Origin: Apilactobacillus apinorum
Lineage (GTDB): Bacteria; Bacillota; Bacilli; Lactobacillales; Lactobacillaceae
Assembly (NCBI RefSeq): GCF_001281175.1
Contig: NZ_KQ440396.1
Span: 383,777-430,435, forward strand
Length of the DNA: 46,659 bases
Reading direction: 5' to 3'
Shown: positions 35,175 to 46,659 of the stretch, piece by piece
Layout: every line of letters begins with the position of its first letter
How positions within the stretch are numbered: the stretch's first letter is position 1
Notes under the pieces: model-generated
The model's input: only the letters and a program-made list of their open reading frames with translations
Databases searched by the model: none
Told to the model about the DNA's origin: nothing
Position numbers and translations under genes: made by a program

Positions 35175-35224
35175 AAAAAAGTCTTGTTGTAATCTTCTAA
35201 AATAATCATACAACAAAACTTTTC
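35175..35224 (-). terminator. Terminator after dgkB
   Basis: GTCTTGTTGT and ACAACAAAAC form a 10-bp stem with one mismatch around a 19-base loop, and the minus-strand exit side has six T residues. It ends the long pcrA-dgkB transcript before rlmCD. Confidence 0.72.
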
Positions 35225-35238
35225 TGTTTTAAATTCTA

Positions 35239-36219
35239 TTATGATAATTTATCAACTTTATCGACGAATTCTTTTTCAGCCTTTTCAGCATCCCTACTAA
35301 TTGACTTCTTAGGCATTTCATCAACATTCGCAAACATTTCAATATGTTGCTTCAAATCAATAAATGTCATTGGTGCGTCGCCACCATATTCACCATCTAA
35401 GTTAATTTGCATCTTGTCACCGACAGGATTAGCAACTAACTTACTGGTCTTTTTATAAATAATTCTTGGATCGTTAATGTGTCTTCCACCACTAATGACC
35501 TTCGCTAATAATTGAACGATTTCGACAATATTACTAGTTTTAACAATAATCATGGTAAATTTACCATCATCCAATTTAGCGTCTGGAACGATTTGTTCCA
35601 ACCCACCTATTGAATTAGTCATTGCTAACAAGAACATTGATGCTTTCCCTTTGAATTCTCCGTCATCAAATTCCAAATCCATATCGATTGGTTTAATTCT
35701 TGGTAGTAACTCAGCCCCACGGACTAAGTATGCAAGATAACCAAAAATGGTCTTTAAATCTGATGGAACATCATAAGTTAATTCGGTTAGTAAACCACCA
35801 CCTGCGATGTTCATGAAGTATTTATCGTCAGCTTGACCAATGTCCATTTTGAAAGTTTGACCTTTTAAAACAACTTTAGCCGCTGCAATTGGGTCTTCTC
35901 GTGGAATATGCAATGCTCTTGCAAAGTCATTAGTAGTCCCTGCAGGAATAATTGCCAACTTTGGGCGTTTTTCTAGTGGAGCAATCCCATTAACAATTTC
36001 GTTAATGGTACCGTCCCCTCCAGCAGCCACGATTAAATCAAATCCATCTAGAGAAGCGCGTCTTGCTTCATCTCTAGCTGAGTTAGGTTTAGGAGTAGTT
36101 GCATATGCACTAGTTTCATAACCAGCTTGTTCGAAAACGTCGAGTATATCAACCAGTTTCTGTTTTAATGCTTCGCGTCCAGATGTTGGATTGTATATTA
36201 CGCGCGCTCTTTTTTGCAT
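35239..36219 (-). CDS. dgkB: Diacylglycerol kinase DgkB
   Basis: A 326-residue soluble lipid kinase that phosphorylates diacylglycerol to phosphatidate. NPTSG (10-14) and GGDGT (67-71) form the ATP site, and the C-terminal beta domain contains NLDGEYGGDAP near residue 283. In Gram-positives this enzyme recycles the diacylglycerol released by LTA synthesis, which ties it to ltaS in this window. AGGAG is 9 bases before the ATG. The C-terminal tail after about residue 300 is charged and variable. 19 bp after gatB. Confidence 0.93.
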   Translation of the reverse strand: MQKRARVIYNPTSGREALKQKLVDILDVFEQAGYETSAYATTPKPNSARDEARRASLDGFDLIVAAGGDGTINEIVNGIAPLEKRPKLAIIPAGTTNDFARALHIPREDPIAAAKVVLKGQTFKMDIGQADDKYFMNIAGGGLLTELTYDVPSDLKTIFGYLAYLVRGAELLPRIKPIDMDLEFDDGEFKGKASMFLLAMTNSIGGLEQIVPDAKLDDGKFTMIIVKTSNIVEIVQLLAKVISGGRHINDPRIIYKKTSKLVANPVGDKMQINLDGEYGGDAPMTFIDLKQHIEMFANVDEMPKKSISRDAEKAEKEFVDKVDKLS

Positions 36220-36238
36220 TTCATGAATCTCCTAGCAA

Positions 36239-37660
36239 TTATTTATTAATGGATTCCATCAATAATTTATTAACAACTTGTGGGTTCGCTTTACCACGAG
36301 TTGCTTTCATGATTTGACCAACTAAGAAACCAACAGCACGATCCTTACCGTTATGGAAGTCTTCTACTGATTGTTGGTTGTTAGCTAAAATGTCATCAAT
36401 GATTGGTTGTAATTGAGCAGGGTCTGATAATTGCACCATTCCATTTTCTTCAACGAATTTCTTAGGTTCTTTACCTTCAGTAATTCCCTTGAAGACTTTC
36501 TTAGCCATCTTAGATGAAATAGTTCCATCTTCGATTAACTTAATCATGTTGGCTAAGTTTTCAGGTGTAATTTCAGTTTCCGACAAGTCTTTTTGTTCAT
36601 CATTTAGATAAGCATTAACGTTAACTTGTAGGTAGTTTGATGCCATCTTAGGATCTGCGCCTAATTCGTTCATTTGATCGAAGAAGTCAGCCATTTCCTT
36701 AGTTTGAGTTAGCACCATTGCATCGTATTCAGTTAAACCAAAATCTTTAACGTAACGAGCACGACGGCTAGCTGGCATTTCTGGCATTGATTCGTTAATT
36801 TCGTTAATCCAGTCATCTGAGATTTCTAATGATGGAAGATCTGGTTCTGGGAAGTATCTGTAATCATCTGCCCCTTCTTTAACACGCATTAGAACAGTCT
36901 TACCAGTAGTTTCATCGTAACGTCTAGTTTCTTGTTGGATTTCTCCACCAGACATAATTACACGTTGTTGACGTTTTTCTTCGTAAGCTAAACCTTTACG
37001 AACGAAGTTAAATGAGTTTAAGTTCTTTAATTCGACTTTAGTTCCGAATTCTTTTTGACCATAAGGGCGAATTGAAACGTTAACGTCGACACGCATAGAA
37101 CCTTCTTCCATCTTCACATCAGAAATACCTGTGAATAAGATGCGTTCACGAAGTGCTTCTAAGTATGCGTATGCTTCATCAGGTGAAGCGATATCTGGCT
37201 TAGAAACAATTTCAATTAGTGGAGTTCCTTGACGGTTTAAATCCACGTATGAAAATTTAGTTCCGTGAGAGTTCTTACCGGCATCTTCTTCAATATGCAT
37301 TTCTTCGATTCCGATTTTCTTCTTCTTACCATCCACTTCAATTTCAATCCAACCGTCATGAGCGTCTGGAGTATCTTTTTGAGTGATTTGGTAAGCTTTA
37401 GGGTTATCAGGATAGAAGTAGTTCTTACGATCAAAATGAGGGTGTTTTTCAACTTCAGCATGTAGTGCTAAAGCAGCCATAATTCCTGATTTTACAACCC
37501 CTTTATTGGTAGTTGGTAAAACCCCAGGATAACCCCAATCGATAACATTGGTGTTTAAGTTAGGGTCAACCCCGTATTGTACGGGAGATGGACTGAAAAT
37601 TTTAGAATTTGTCTTTAATTCAACATGGACTTCAAGTCCGATTGTAGTTTCAAAGTTCAT
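36239..37660 (-). CDS. gatB: Aspartyl/glutamyl-tRNA amidotransferase subunit B
   Basis: A 473-residue subunit that binds misacylated Glu-tRNA(Gln) or Asp-tRNA(Asn), phosphorylates it and accepts ammonia from GatA. The N-terminal cradle domain has [13 protein letters not shown] at residues 5-17 and [15 protein letters not shown]; the C-terminal YqeY-type tail domain covers about 325-473. Start overlaps the gatA stop by one base. All three subunits are present and intact, so the indirect amidation route should work. Confidence 0.96.
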   Translation of the reverse strand: MNFETTIGLEVHVELKTNSKIFSPSPVQYGVDPNLNTNVIDWGYPGVLPTTNKGVVKSGIMAALALHAEVEKHPHFDRKNYFYPDNPKAYQITQKDTPDAHDGWIEIEVDGKKKKIGIEEMHIEEDAGKNSHGTKFSYVDLNRQGTPLIEIVSKPDIASPDEAYAYLEALRERILFTGISDVKMEEGSMRVDVNVSIRPYGQKEFGTKVELKNLNSFNFVRKGLAYEEKRQQRVIMSGGEIQQETRRYDETTGKTVLMRVKEGADDYRYFPEPDLPSLEISDDWINEINESMPEMPASRRARYVKDFGLTEYDAMVLTQTKEMADFFDQMNELGADPKMASNYLQVNVNAYLNDEQKDLSETEITPENLANMIKLIEDGTISSKMAKKVFKGITEGKEPKKFVEENGMVQLSDPAQLQPIIDDILANNQQSVEDFHNGKDRAVGFLVGQIMKATRGKANPQVVNKLLMESINK

Positions 37661-39120
37661 TATTTGGCTCCCCCCATCTTTGGATCTTCTTTATGAAAAT
37701 CAGTGTTTTGTTCGAATGCGTATGCAGCTTGGTAAAGTGTTGCTTCATCAAATGGTTTACCAATTAATTGCATCCCAATAGGAAGTCCATTTGAGAAACC
37801 AGCAGGAACTGACATTCCTGGTAAACCAGCCATGTTAACTGGAATAGTTAAAACATCATTCATGTACATAGTAACAGGATCTTTTTCATCATCTAATCCG
37901 AACGCAGTGGTTGGAGCAGTTGGTGTAAGAATTACATCGTAATCCTTAAAGACCTTCTTAAAGTCATTAATAATTAAAGTACGAATTTCAGCTGCTTTCT
38001 TGAAGTATGCATCAAAGAATCCAGCAGATAGTGCGTAAGTACCAATCATAATACGACGTTTTACTTCGTCACCAAATCCTTCTGAACGACTCTTAACGTA
38101 TAATTCTTCCAAGTTCTTAGCTGATTCTGAACGGTATCCGTAACGAATTCCATCAAAACGTTGTAGGTTAGATGAAGCTTCTGAAGGTGCGATGATGTAG
38201 TATGCAGCTACACCGTACTTACTGTTTGGAAGAGATACTTCTTCAACAGTAGCACCCATTTCACGGTACTTGTCAGCTGCTTTCATAATGGCATCTTTAA
38301 CATCTTGGTCAACACCATCACCAAAGTATTCTTTTGGTAAAGCAATCTTCATGCCTTTAACACCTTTATCGATGTTAGCAGTGAAATCAGGAACTTCTTT
38401 GTCTGAACTAGTTAAGTCATGTTCATCTTTTCCAGAGATTGCGTTTAATGCAGCCGCGTTATCTTTAACAGTTCTAGTCAATGGACCAATTTGGTCAAAA
38501 CTAGATGCAAAGGCGATTAGTCCCCATCTAGATACACGACCATATGTAGGTTTCATCCCTACAACCCCATTAAATGAAGCTGGTTGTCTAATTGAACCAC
38601 CAGTATCTGAACCTAGTGCTACTAGTACGTCACCGACAGCAACTGCAGCGGCAGCTCCACCAGATGATCCACCAGGAACCTTTTCTAAGTTCCAAGGGTT
38701 CTTAGTCTTACCATGGAATGAAGTTACCGTAGAACTACCCATTGCGAATTCATCCATGTTAGTTTTACCAATGTTGATAGTTCCAGCAGCCTTCATCTTT
38801 TCAACTGCAGTCCCGTCAATAATTGGTTTGAAGTTTGATAACATCTTTGAACCAGCAGATGTTAATACACCCTTAGTTAACATGTTATCCTTCATTGCTA
38901 CTGGAATTCCAGATAAAACGTTATCTGGGTCGATACCAGCTTTATCAATTTCTTGAGCTTGTTTGATTGCATTTTCTTCGTCAAATACAACGAATGCGTT
39001 GATATCTTTATCATTTGCTTTAGCATTTTCAATCACTTGTCTTGTTAGTTCTTCAGCGGTAAATTCACCGTTAACTAGACTTTCATGAATGCTGTAAATA
39101 TCTTTTCCTAAAAAGTCCAT
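37660..39120 (-). CDS. gatA: Aspartyl/glutamyl-tRNA amidotransferase subunit A
   Basis: A 486-residue amidase that releases ammonia from glutamine for GatB. The catalytic triad is complete: K77 (VAMKDN), the cis-Ser S152 in GGSSGG (150-155) and the nucleophile S176 (DTGGSIRQP). Length is normal. It lies 5 bp after gatC and is coupled by a one-base overlap to gatB. Confidence 0.97.
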   Translation of the reverse strand: MDFLGKDIYSIHESLVNGEFTAEELTRQVIENAKANDKDINAFVVFDEENAIKQAQEIDKAGIDPDNVLSGIPVAMKDNMLTKGVLTSAGSKMLSNFKPIIDGTAVEKMKAAGTINIGKTNMDEFAMGSSTVTSFHGKTKNPWNLEKVPGGSSGGAAAAVAVGDVLVALGSDTGGSIRQPASFNGVVGMKPTYGRVSRWGLIAFASSFDQIGPLTRTVKDNAAALNAISGKDEHDLTSSDKEVPDFTANIDKGVKGMKIALPKEYFGDGVDQDVKDAIMKAADKYREMGATVEEVSLPNSKYGVAAYYIIAPSEASSNLQRFDGIRYGYRSESAKNLEELYVKSRSEGFGDEVKRRIMIGTYALSAGFFDAYFKKAAEIRTLIINDFKKVFKDYDVILTPTAPTTAFGLDDEKDPVTMYMNDVLTIPVNMAGLPGMSVPAGFSNGLPIGMQLIGKPFDEATLYQAAYAFEQNTDFHKEDPKMGGAK

Positions 39121-39125
39121 CTTAA

Positions 39126-39431
39126 CTATTCCCCGCTTTCATCAATGATTGTAGGCGTTCTAATTAAACCGTCGGAAACGTCAGGAGCATTATCCAATAA
39201 AGCATCTCTTTGTCCCCAATTATCAGCAACATCTTCTCTCATAACGTTAATTTGATCAGTAACACTAAATGTTGGTTCGACATTGCTAGTATCAACATCA
39301 TTAAAGGAATCAAAAATTCCCATGATACTACCTAATTGGTCAGTAAAGTAAGGAAGTTGTTCATCAGTTAATTCTAGCTTGGCTAATGAAGCAACGTGAC
39401 TTACTGTTTCTTTACTAATTTTTTCAGACAT
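39126..39431 (-). CDS. gatC: Aspartyl/glutamyl-tRNA amidotransferase subunit C
   Basis: A 101-residue small subunit that bridges GatA and Gat[14 protein letters not shown] near residue 11 and the central belt ending RED are typical of GatC. It is first of the gatCAB genes and lies 63 bp after camS; that gap is AT-rich and could hold a weak promoter, but I cannot define one. Confidence 0.95.
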   Translation of the reverse strand: MSEKISKETVSHVASLAKLELTDEQLPYFTDQLGSIMGIFDSFNDVDTSNVEPTFSVTDQINVMREDVADNWGQRDALLDNAPDVSDGLIRTPTIIDESGE

Positions 39432-39494
39432 CGTTGTTCCCTCTTTCTCTATTTTTATTTTCTTTACTGTTACCAGTATTTTAACACAATAATA

Positions 39495-40595
39495 TTAATA
39501 GCTGGTAAAAACGTGTGAATAGAAATTCTTCGCACCAGTCTTACGAGCTAAGAAACTTTGAATTCCTTCAGATGAACTAATTTGAACATCGATTGGAATA
39601 CTGTTTGGTAGATACTTCTTGGCAGTAGTTTGTACATATTGAGTGAAACTAATAATTTCACTTTGTCCATAGAATTGAGTAGTGATATTAATGTGCATAC
39701 CACGTAGAGTTCCATCAACATAGTGAGCTTGCGCAGTTACTCCACTTAAATTAGGGAAGAACTTTTGCACTTGGTTTTTAAAGTTTTCAAATGCATCTTC
39801 ATCATTAGTGTTTACTTCGCTACTAGTTTCATCTGGTAGGACGTAGTTTTTAATATCTAATGACTTCCAATTATCAACACTTGTGGCACCATCTTTGTTA
39901 ACTGAGTAAGCAAAGAAATTACCACCAACTAGACTATCATTTGAAGCTTGTTTGTATAAGGCGATTACGATTGGAATATTCTTCAAGTCTTTATTTTTTC
40001 TTAGACGTTGTAATACCTTATCAGCAATTGCTTTACCTTGTTTAACAATTTCTTTGTCATCCAAAGTCTTTTGGTAAACAGCACCGTATGCTTCTTTTCG
40101 GTAGTAGTATACAGAGTTAATTCCTAAACCAATTGTCATCCCTTTAATCTTTAAATCTCCATGGCTTTGTTCCATAAAGTCTTGTTCATCCATTTGTTGT
40201 AGATATAAAGGAACTTCAGTATCTTTACCAGATGGGTTTAAACCATCTGGATGACTTTTACTCTTACGACCTAACCAATTTTCAGCAGTGTTAGTGTCAA
40301 TGTATTGGCCTTCTTGTAGGATGTAGGTATCAGTTGGGAATTGATCCTTTGAGATACTCAATAAACCATTTTCAAAACCTTTAAGGTTAAGTTGATTATC
40401 ATTTTGTTGAACTGAAACCCCACGAGATTTACTAGTTAAATAATGACCATTCTTAATAACCCCTTGGTAGTAGTTATTACTGGTTTGAGAAATAACTTGA
40501 GTTCCAGATGAACTGCTACTACTATCATCATTTCCACAGGCAACTAAGATAATTGCACTGAAAAATGCGATAAATAAAACGCTTAATTTTTTCAA
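39495..40595 (-). CDS. camS: CamS family sex-pheromone-type lipoprotein
   Basis: A 366-residue lipoprotein with signal peptide ending at lipobox LVAC (Cys20). The family is known from staphylococcal and enterococcal proteins whose signal peptides yield peptide pheromones; the mature role is unclear. The usual position between ligA and gatC supports the name. The start is TTG at 40595, eight bases after GGAGG; a GTG at 40610 lies inside the ribosome site and would add residues before the signal peptide. The signal peptide residues before Cys, IAFFSAIILVA, could give a pheromone-like peptide. Confidence 0.9.
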   Translation of the reverse strand: MKKLSVLFIAFFSAIILVACGNDDSSSSSSGTQVISQTSNNYYQGVIKNGHYLTSKSRGVSVQQNDNQLNLKGFENGLLSISKDQFPTDTYILQEGQYIDTNTAENWLGRKSKSHPDGLNPSGKDTEVPLYLQQMDEQDFMEQSHGDLKIKGMTIGLGINSVYYYRKEAYGAVYQKTLDDKEIVKQGKAIADKVLQRLRKNKDLKNIPIVIALYKQASNDSLVGGNFFAYSVNKDGATSVDNWKSLDIKNYVLPDETSSEVNTNDEDAFENFKNQVQKFFPNLSGVTAQAHYVDGTLRGMHINITTQFYGQSEIISFTQYVQTTAKKYLPNSIPIDVQISSSEGIQSFLARKTGAKNFYSHVFTSY

Positions 40596-40613
40596 TTTGC
40601 TTGCCTCCACAAA

Positions 40614-42632
<2,019 letters not shown>

Positions 42633-42646
42633 TTAACTCACCTCGA

Positions 42647-44905
42647 TTAAACTTTTTTGATTGGTGCAAATGCAGCTAATAATCTCTTTAATCCTTTGTC
42701 TGGGAATGCAATATCTAATTCCATATCTTCACCAGCACCATTGACTTTGACAACTGTTCCAGTTCCCCACGCTTTGTGTTCAACCTTATCACCAATTGTC
42801 CATTCTTTCTTATCGGCACCAGTTCCTTGAGGCTTAGCAACACTACTAGTTGTTGGATGGTATGCCTTTTGAGTGGCAAATTGACGATTTCTTTGTGTGC
42901 GGTTGTTATCAAATGGTGTTTTTAATGCGTTAGCTTGAGAGAAGTCATTTGCTGGTGCGATCAATTCATTGGAAATTTCATCAATAAAACGAGATTCTGG
43001 ATTAGTTTGACGACGTCCATAAAGCATTCTTGAAAATGCATTAGTGATGAATAACTTTTCTTGCGCACGGGTAATTCCCACGTATGCTAAACGACGTTCT
43101 TCTTCTAATTCTTTTTCATTATCAGATGCACGACCTAATGGGAAAATTCCTTCTTCCATCCCCATTAAGAAGACTACTGGGAATTCAAGCCCTTTGGCAG
43201 CATGTAATGTCATCAATGTTACTTGTGGTGAATTTTCTTCGACATCATCTTGTGCAGAAACTAATGCTAAGTCAGCAAGAAAATCAGTTAATGGTTCGTT
43301 GTCATCATCACTATCTTCTTGGGCACGATTAGTATCAAATTGTTGAGTAACAGAAATAAATTCTTCAATATTTTCGATTCTAGCTTTGTTTTCTAGAGAT
43401 TCAGTCTTCTTTAATTCAGCTAAGTAGCCAGTATCATCTAAAACGTGTTGAGCGATATCAGTTACTTCACCATCAACAGCTACTTTTTGAATCTTAGCCA
43501 TGACATGACCAAAATCAGCAATCGCATTTCTAGCACGACTTGATAATGTATTGTTAATGTCGATGTTTTGGGATGCTTCTAACATTGACCAACCATTGTC
43601 TTGAGCGAATTCACGAAGTTTTTCAACACTAGAAGCACCAATTCCACGTTTAGGTTCATTGATGATTCTTTCTAAACTTAATGAATCACTTGGGTTCGCA
43701 ACCAATGTTAAGTAAGCTAAGATATCTTGAATTTCCTTACGATCGTAGAACTTGTGACCTCCAACGATTGTGTATGGAATATTTGATTTTAGAAGCGTTT
43801 CTTCAATGATACGAGATTGTGCGTTAGTTCTGTATAGAATTGCAAAATCACCGTATGAGTATTGATGTTCTTTGATTTGGTCTTGGATTTGACCAACTAC
43901 ATATCTAGCTTCATCAATTTCACTTTGACCACGGTAATAAGAAATTTTGTCTCCTTCCTTATTTTCGGTCCAAAGTTTCTTGGCTTTTCTAGCAACGTTA
44001 TTTTCAATAACGTCATTGGCAGCACTTAAAATGTTTTTAGTAGAACGGTAATTTTGTTCCAATAAAGTAGTGTGTGAATCTGGATAATCATCTTGGAAGT
44101 TCAAAATGTTATTCATGTTGGCACCACGCCAACCGTAAATACTTTGATCAGAATCACCTACTACACAGATGTTACGGTATTTTTCCGCTAACATGGTAAC
44201 TAGTTTGTATTGAGCTTCGTTAGTATCTTGGTATTCATCAACGTGAATATATTTAAATTTGTTTTGGTAGTATTCCAAAGTTTCTTTTGATTGTTCAAAC
44301 AATTGAATTGTTAACATAATCAAATCATCAAAGTCTAATGCTTGGTTCCCATGTAGACGGTCTTGGTATTCTGCATAAACCTTGGCTACAATTTCTTCAA
44401 ATGGACTGTTGTGATCAATTGATTCACTGTATGAAATAGGGTCTTTCAAGTCATTTTTCGCATTTGAGATTGCAGATAAAATTGATCTGGGATCATTTTT
44501 CTTAGGGTCGATATCAAAATCTTTTAAAATTCTTTTTACTAAAGTTCTTTGTTCACTACTACCGGCAATGGTAAACGCTTTGTTAAAACCAATCTTGTCG
44601 ATATGTCTTCTTAAAATTCTGACACATAGTGAATGGAATGTTGAAATCCAAACATCATTACCACCAAATTCTAGTAACTTACCGACACGTTCATTCATTT
44701 CACGTGCAGCTTTGTTGGTAAATGTAATCGCTAAAATGTTCCATGGTAGTACTTGTTTTTCTTCGATTAAATAAGCAATGCGGTGAGTTAACACTCTGGT
44801 TTTCCCACTACCAGCACCGGCCATTATTAATAGAGGACCTTCGGTACATAATACTGCTTCTTTTTGTTTATCATTCATTCCTGAAACTAAATCATTTACT
44901 GGCAC
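42647..44905 (-). CDS. pcrA: ATP-dependent DNA helicase PcrA
   Basis: A UvrD/PcrA superfamily 1 helicase of about 752 residues, used in repair and in clearing RNA polymerase and RecA from DNA. Motif I is AGAGSGKT, motif II VDEYQDTN, motif III includes GDSDQSIYGWRGA, and motif VI is VGITRAQEKLF; a C-terminal Tudor-like domain (WTIGDKVEHKAWGTG) binds polymerase. Starts near the N-terminus are non-ATG: GTG at 44914 is only 2-3 bases from the ribosome site, so I use GTG at 44905, which also fits family N-termini. It heads the ligA-camS-gat-dgkB string. Confidence 0.94.
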   Translation of the reverse strand: MPVNDLVSGMNDKQKEAVLCTEGPLLIMAGAGSGKTRVLTHRIAYLIEEKQVLPWNILAITFTNKAAREMNERVGKLLEFGGNDVWISTFHSLCVRILRRHIDKIGFNKAFTIAGSSEQRTLVKRILKDFDIDPKKNDPRSILSAISNAKNDLKDPISYSESIDHNSPFEEIVAKVYAEYQDRLHGNQALDFDDLIMLTIQLFEQSKETLEYYQNKFKYIHVDEYQDTNEAQYKLVTMLAEKYRNICVVGDSDQSIYGWRGANMNNILNFQDDYPDSHTTLLEQNYRSTKNILSAANDVIENNVARKAKKLWTENKEGDKISYYRGQSEIDEARYVVGQIQDQIKEHQYSYGDFAILYRTNAQSRIIEETLLKSNIPYTIVGGHKFYDRKEIQDILAYLTLVANPSDSLSLERIINEPKRGIGASSVEKLREFAQDNGWSMLEASQNIDINNTLSSRARNAIADFGHVMAKIQKVAVDGEVTDIAQHVLDDTGYLAELKKTESLENKARIENIEEFISVTQQFDTNRAQEDSDDDNEPLTDFLADLALVSAQDDVEENSPQVTLMTLHAAKGLEFPVVFLMGMEEGIFPLGRASDNEKELEEERRLAYVGITRAQEKLFITNAFSRMLYGRRQTNPESRFIDEISNELIAPANDFSQANALKTPFDNNRTQRNRQFATQKAYHPTTSSVAKPQGTGADKKEWTIGDKVEHKAWGTGTVVKVNGAGEDMELDIAFPDKGLKRLLAAFAPIKKV

Positions 44906-44940
44906 AAAAAACACAATCCTCTCAATTTATATATAGTTTA

Positions 44941-44949
44941 ATTATATCA
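44941..44949 (-). promoter_or_regulatory. Extended -10 promoter of pcrA
   Basis: TGATATAAT on the minus strand is an extended -10 element about 36 bp before the pcrA start. The -35 region at 17 bp is poor. It is the most likely promoter for the long pcrA-to-dgkB transcript. Confidence 0.6.
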
Positions 44950-44981
44950 TAGCTGGCCGTATTTTCATTTACGTCCAAATA

Positions 44982-45009
44982 AAAAAATCGGCAATAATTG
45001 CCGATTTTA

Positions 45010-45012
<3 letters not shown>
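44982..45012 (-). terminator. xpt terminator
   Basis: ATCGGCAAT and ATTGCCGAT form a perfect short stem with an A run on the left, which is the T run on the minus-strand exit side. It overlaps the xpt stop codon. Confidence 0.88.
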
Positions 45013-46234
<1,222 letters not shown>

Positions 46235-46316
46235 AATATCGCTCCTTATATTATGTAATATTCTAAACTATCTACTCTGAAAAATAAAATTAAATTTTAA
46301 TATTAAACATGTTTGT

Positions 46317-46345
46317 TTGACAAATAACTTATTTTTCTGTAATTT
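46317..46345 (+). promoter_or_regulatory. Promoter of the DUF2187-like gene
   Basis: A perfect TTGACA (46317-46322) and TAATTT (46340-46345) are spaced 17 bp, about 23 bp before the start codon. Confidence 0.6.
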
Positions 46346-46367
46346 TAAGATATAAGATTGGAGATGT

Positions 46368-46643
46368 ATGCTTTTGGTAAAAGACAAATTAACTAGCAAT
46401 GACAAATCGCCTTTTGATGTTGGTGACCAAGTTTCATTTATGCTAGAAAAGAAAAAGTTCCAAGGAATTATTGAAAAAGGATACAATAACTCATACATGA
46501 TTAGTTTCCAAACAACTGATCCTGCATTAGAGGATAAGTACCACGGTAAGATTGTTATTAATAATAAAAACATTACCATGGTCAAAGAAGGTCCTCATAA
46601 CTCAAAAGGTAAAGAAAAAGACACTGAAGAATCTGAAGACTAA
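46368..46643 (+). CDS. DUF2187/YkvS-like small protein
   Basis: A 91-residue soluble protein. Residues about 17-72 (DVGDQVSFMLEKKKFQGIIEK, then KIVINNKNI) resemble the SH3-like DUF2187 family found in Bacillus (YkvS) and lactobacilli; its function is unknown. The tail is highly charged (KGKEKDTEESED). GGAG is 4 bases before the ATG; a TTG two codons inside has better spacing and is the alternative start. After the stop, an A run and AGCGTTAAT look like the first half of a terminator cut by the window end. Confidence 0.75.
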   Translation: MLLVKDKLTSNDKSPFDVGDQVSFMLEKKKFQGIIEKGYNNSYMISFQTTDPALEDKYHGKIVINNKNITMVKEGPHNSKGKEKDTEESED

Positions 46644-46659
46644 TAAAAAAAGCGTTAAT

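Noticed and set aside
38270-38956. Long open frame of 228 codons antisense to gatA
   Set aside because: gatA is intact with all catalytic residues; the antisense frame has no ribosome site and a composition typical of reverse reading of a conserved gene.
46235-46367. Looked for a purine riboswitch or other leader RNA upstream of the GH73-xpt pair
   Set aside because: The stretch is AT-rich with no three-way-junction pattern or terminator/antiterminator pair.

Overview
The window is chromosomal DNA from a low-GC Gram-positive bacterium, almost certainly a member of the Lactobacillaceae. Three things point there: strong GGAGG ribosome sites with frequent TTG/GTG starts, Firmicutes regulatory sites (CtsR, cre and PhoP-type boxes), and Firmicutes gene strings such as pcrA-ligA-camS-gatCAB-dgkB and clpE beside ptsH. 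A small-genome, possibly fructophilic genus (Apilactobacillus or Fructilactobacillus type) is a guess, prompted by ptsH standing without ptsI. No phage, transposase, integrase or CRISPR array is visible; this is mostly core genome.

Layout. 227-5653: a minus-strand lipoteichoic acid operon (two glycolipid glucosyltransferases, a flippase-like membrane protein, LtaS). 5677-6371: ptsH with an unusually large terminator, preceded by a small gene that seems to start at AUU or AUC. 6432-9821: clpE under a CtsR box, then a MucBP/SH3-like protein without signal peptide. 9823-13903: prfC, then a recX / AI-2E-type permease / tagD operon. 13921-18033: flavodoxin, a wecB-yihY pair, and a gtrB-gtrA glycosylation pair. 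18046-20609: gluconate permease with two cre sites, and a GRP-family sugar transporter.

20608-27422 is the phosphate region: two pstS genes, each behind its own promoter made of four 11-bp-spaced PhoP-type half-sites, then pstC, pstA, two pstB genes, phoU, and last a PhoP-like regulator whose receiver domain has lost most of its phosphorylation residues and which has no kinase gene nearby. 27462-33777: tRNA-Arg(CCU), a DEAD-box helicase, a GH25-like membrane protein lacking catalytic acids, gluconate kinase with promoter and cre, an APC permease and a glutamine amidotransferase. 33787-44949: rlmCD, dgkB, gatB, gatA, gatC, camS, ligA, pcrA. 44982-46659: xpt overlapping a GH73 glucosaminidase gene, and a divergent DUF2187-like gene cut close to its terminator.

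How it fits together. Envelope building dominates: glycolipid anchor and LTA polymerisation, TagD for CDP-glycerol, WecB for ManNAc donors, GtrB/GtrA for glycosylation outside the membrane, and DgkB to recycle the diacylglycerol released by LtaS. Carbon control appears as HPr with Ser46 and cre sites on the gluconate permease and kinase. Phosphate uptake has the most unusual regulatory layout. The best leads are the duplicated Pho promoters with the degenerate orphan regulator, the non-AUG small gene before ptsH, the flippase-like gene inside the LTA operon, and the catalytically incomplete GH25 protein.
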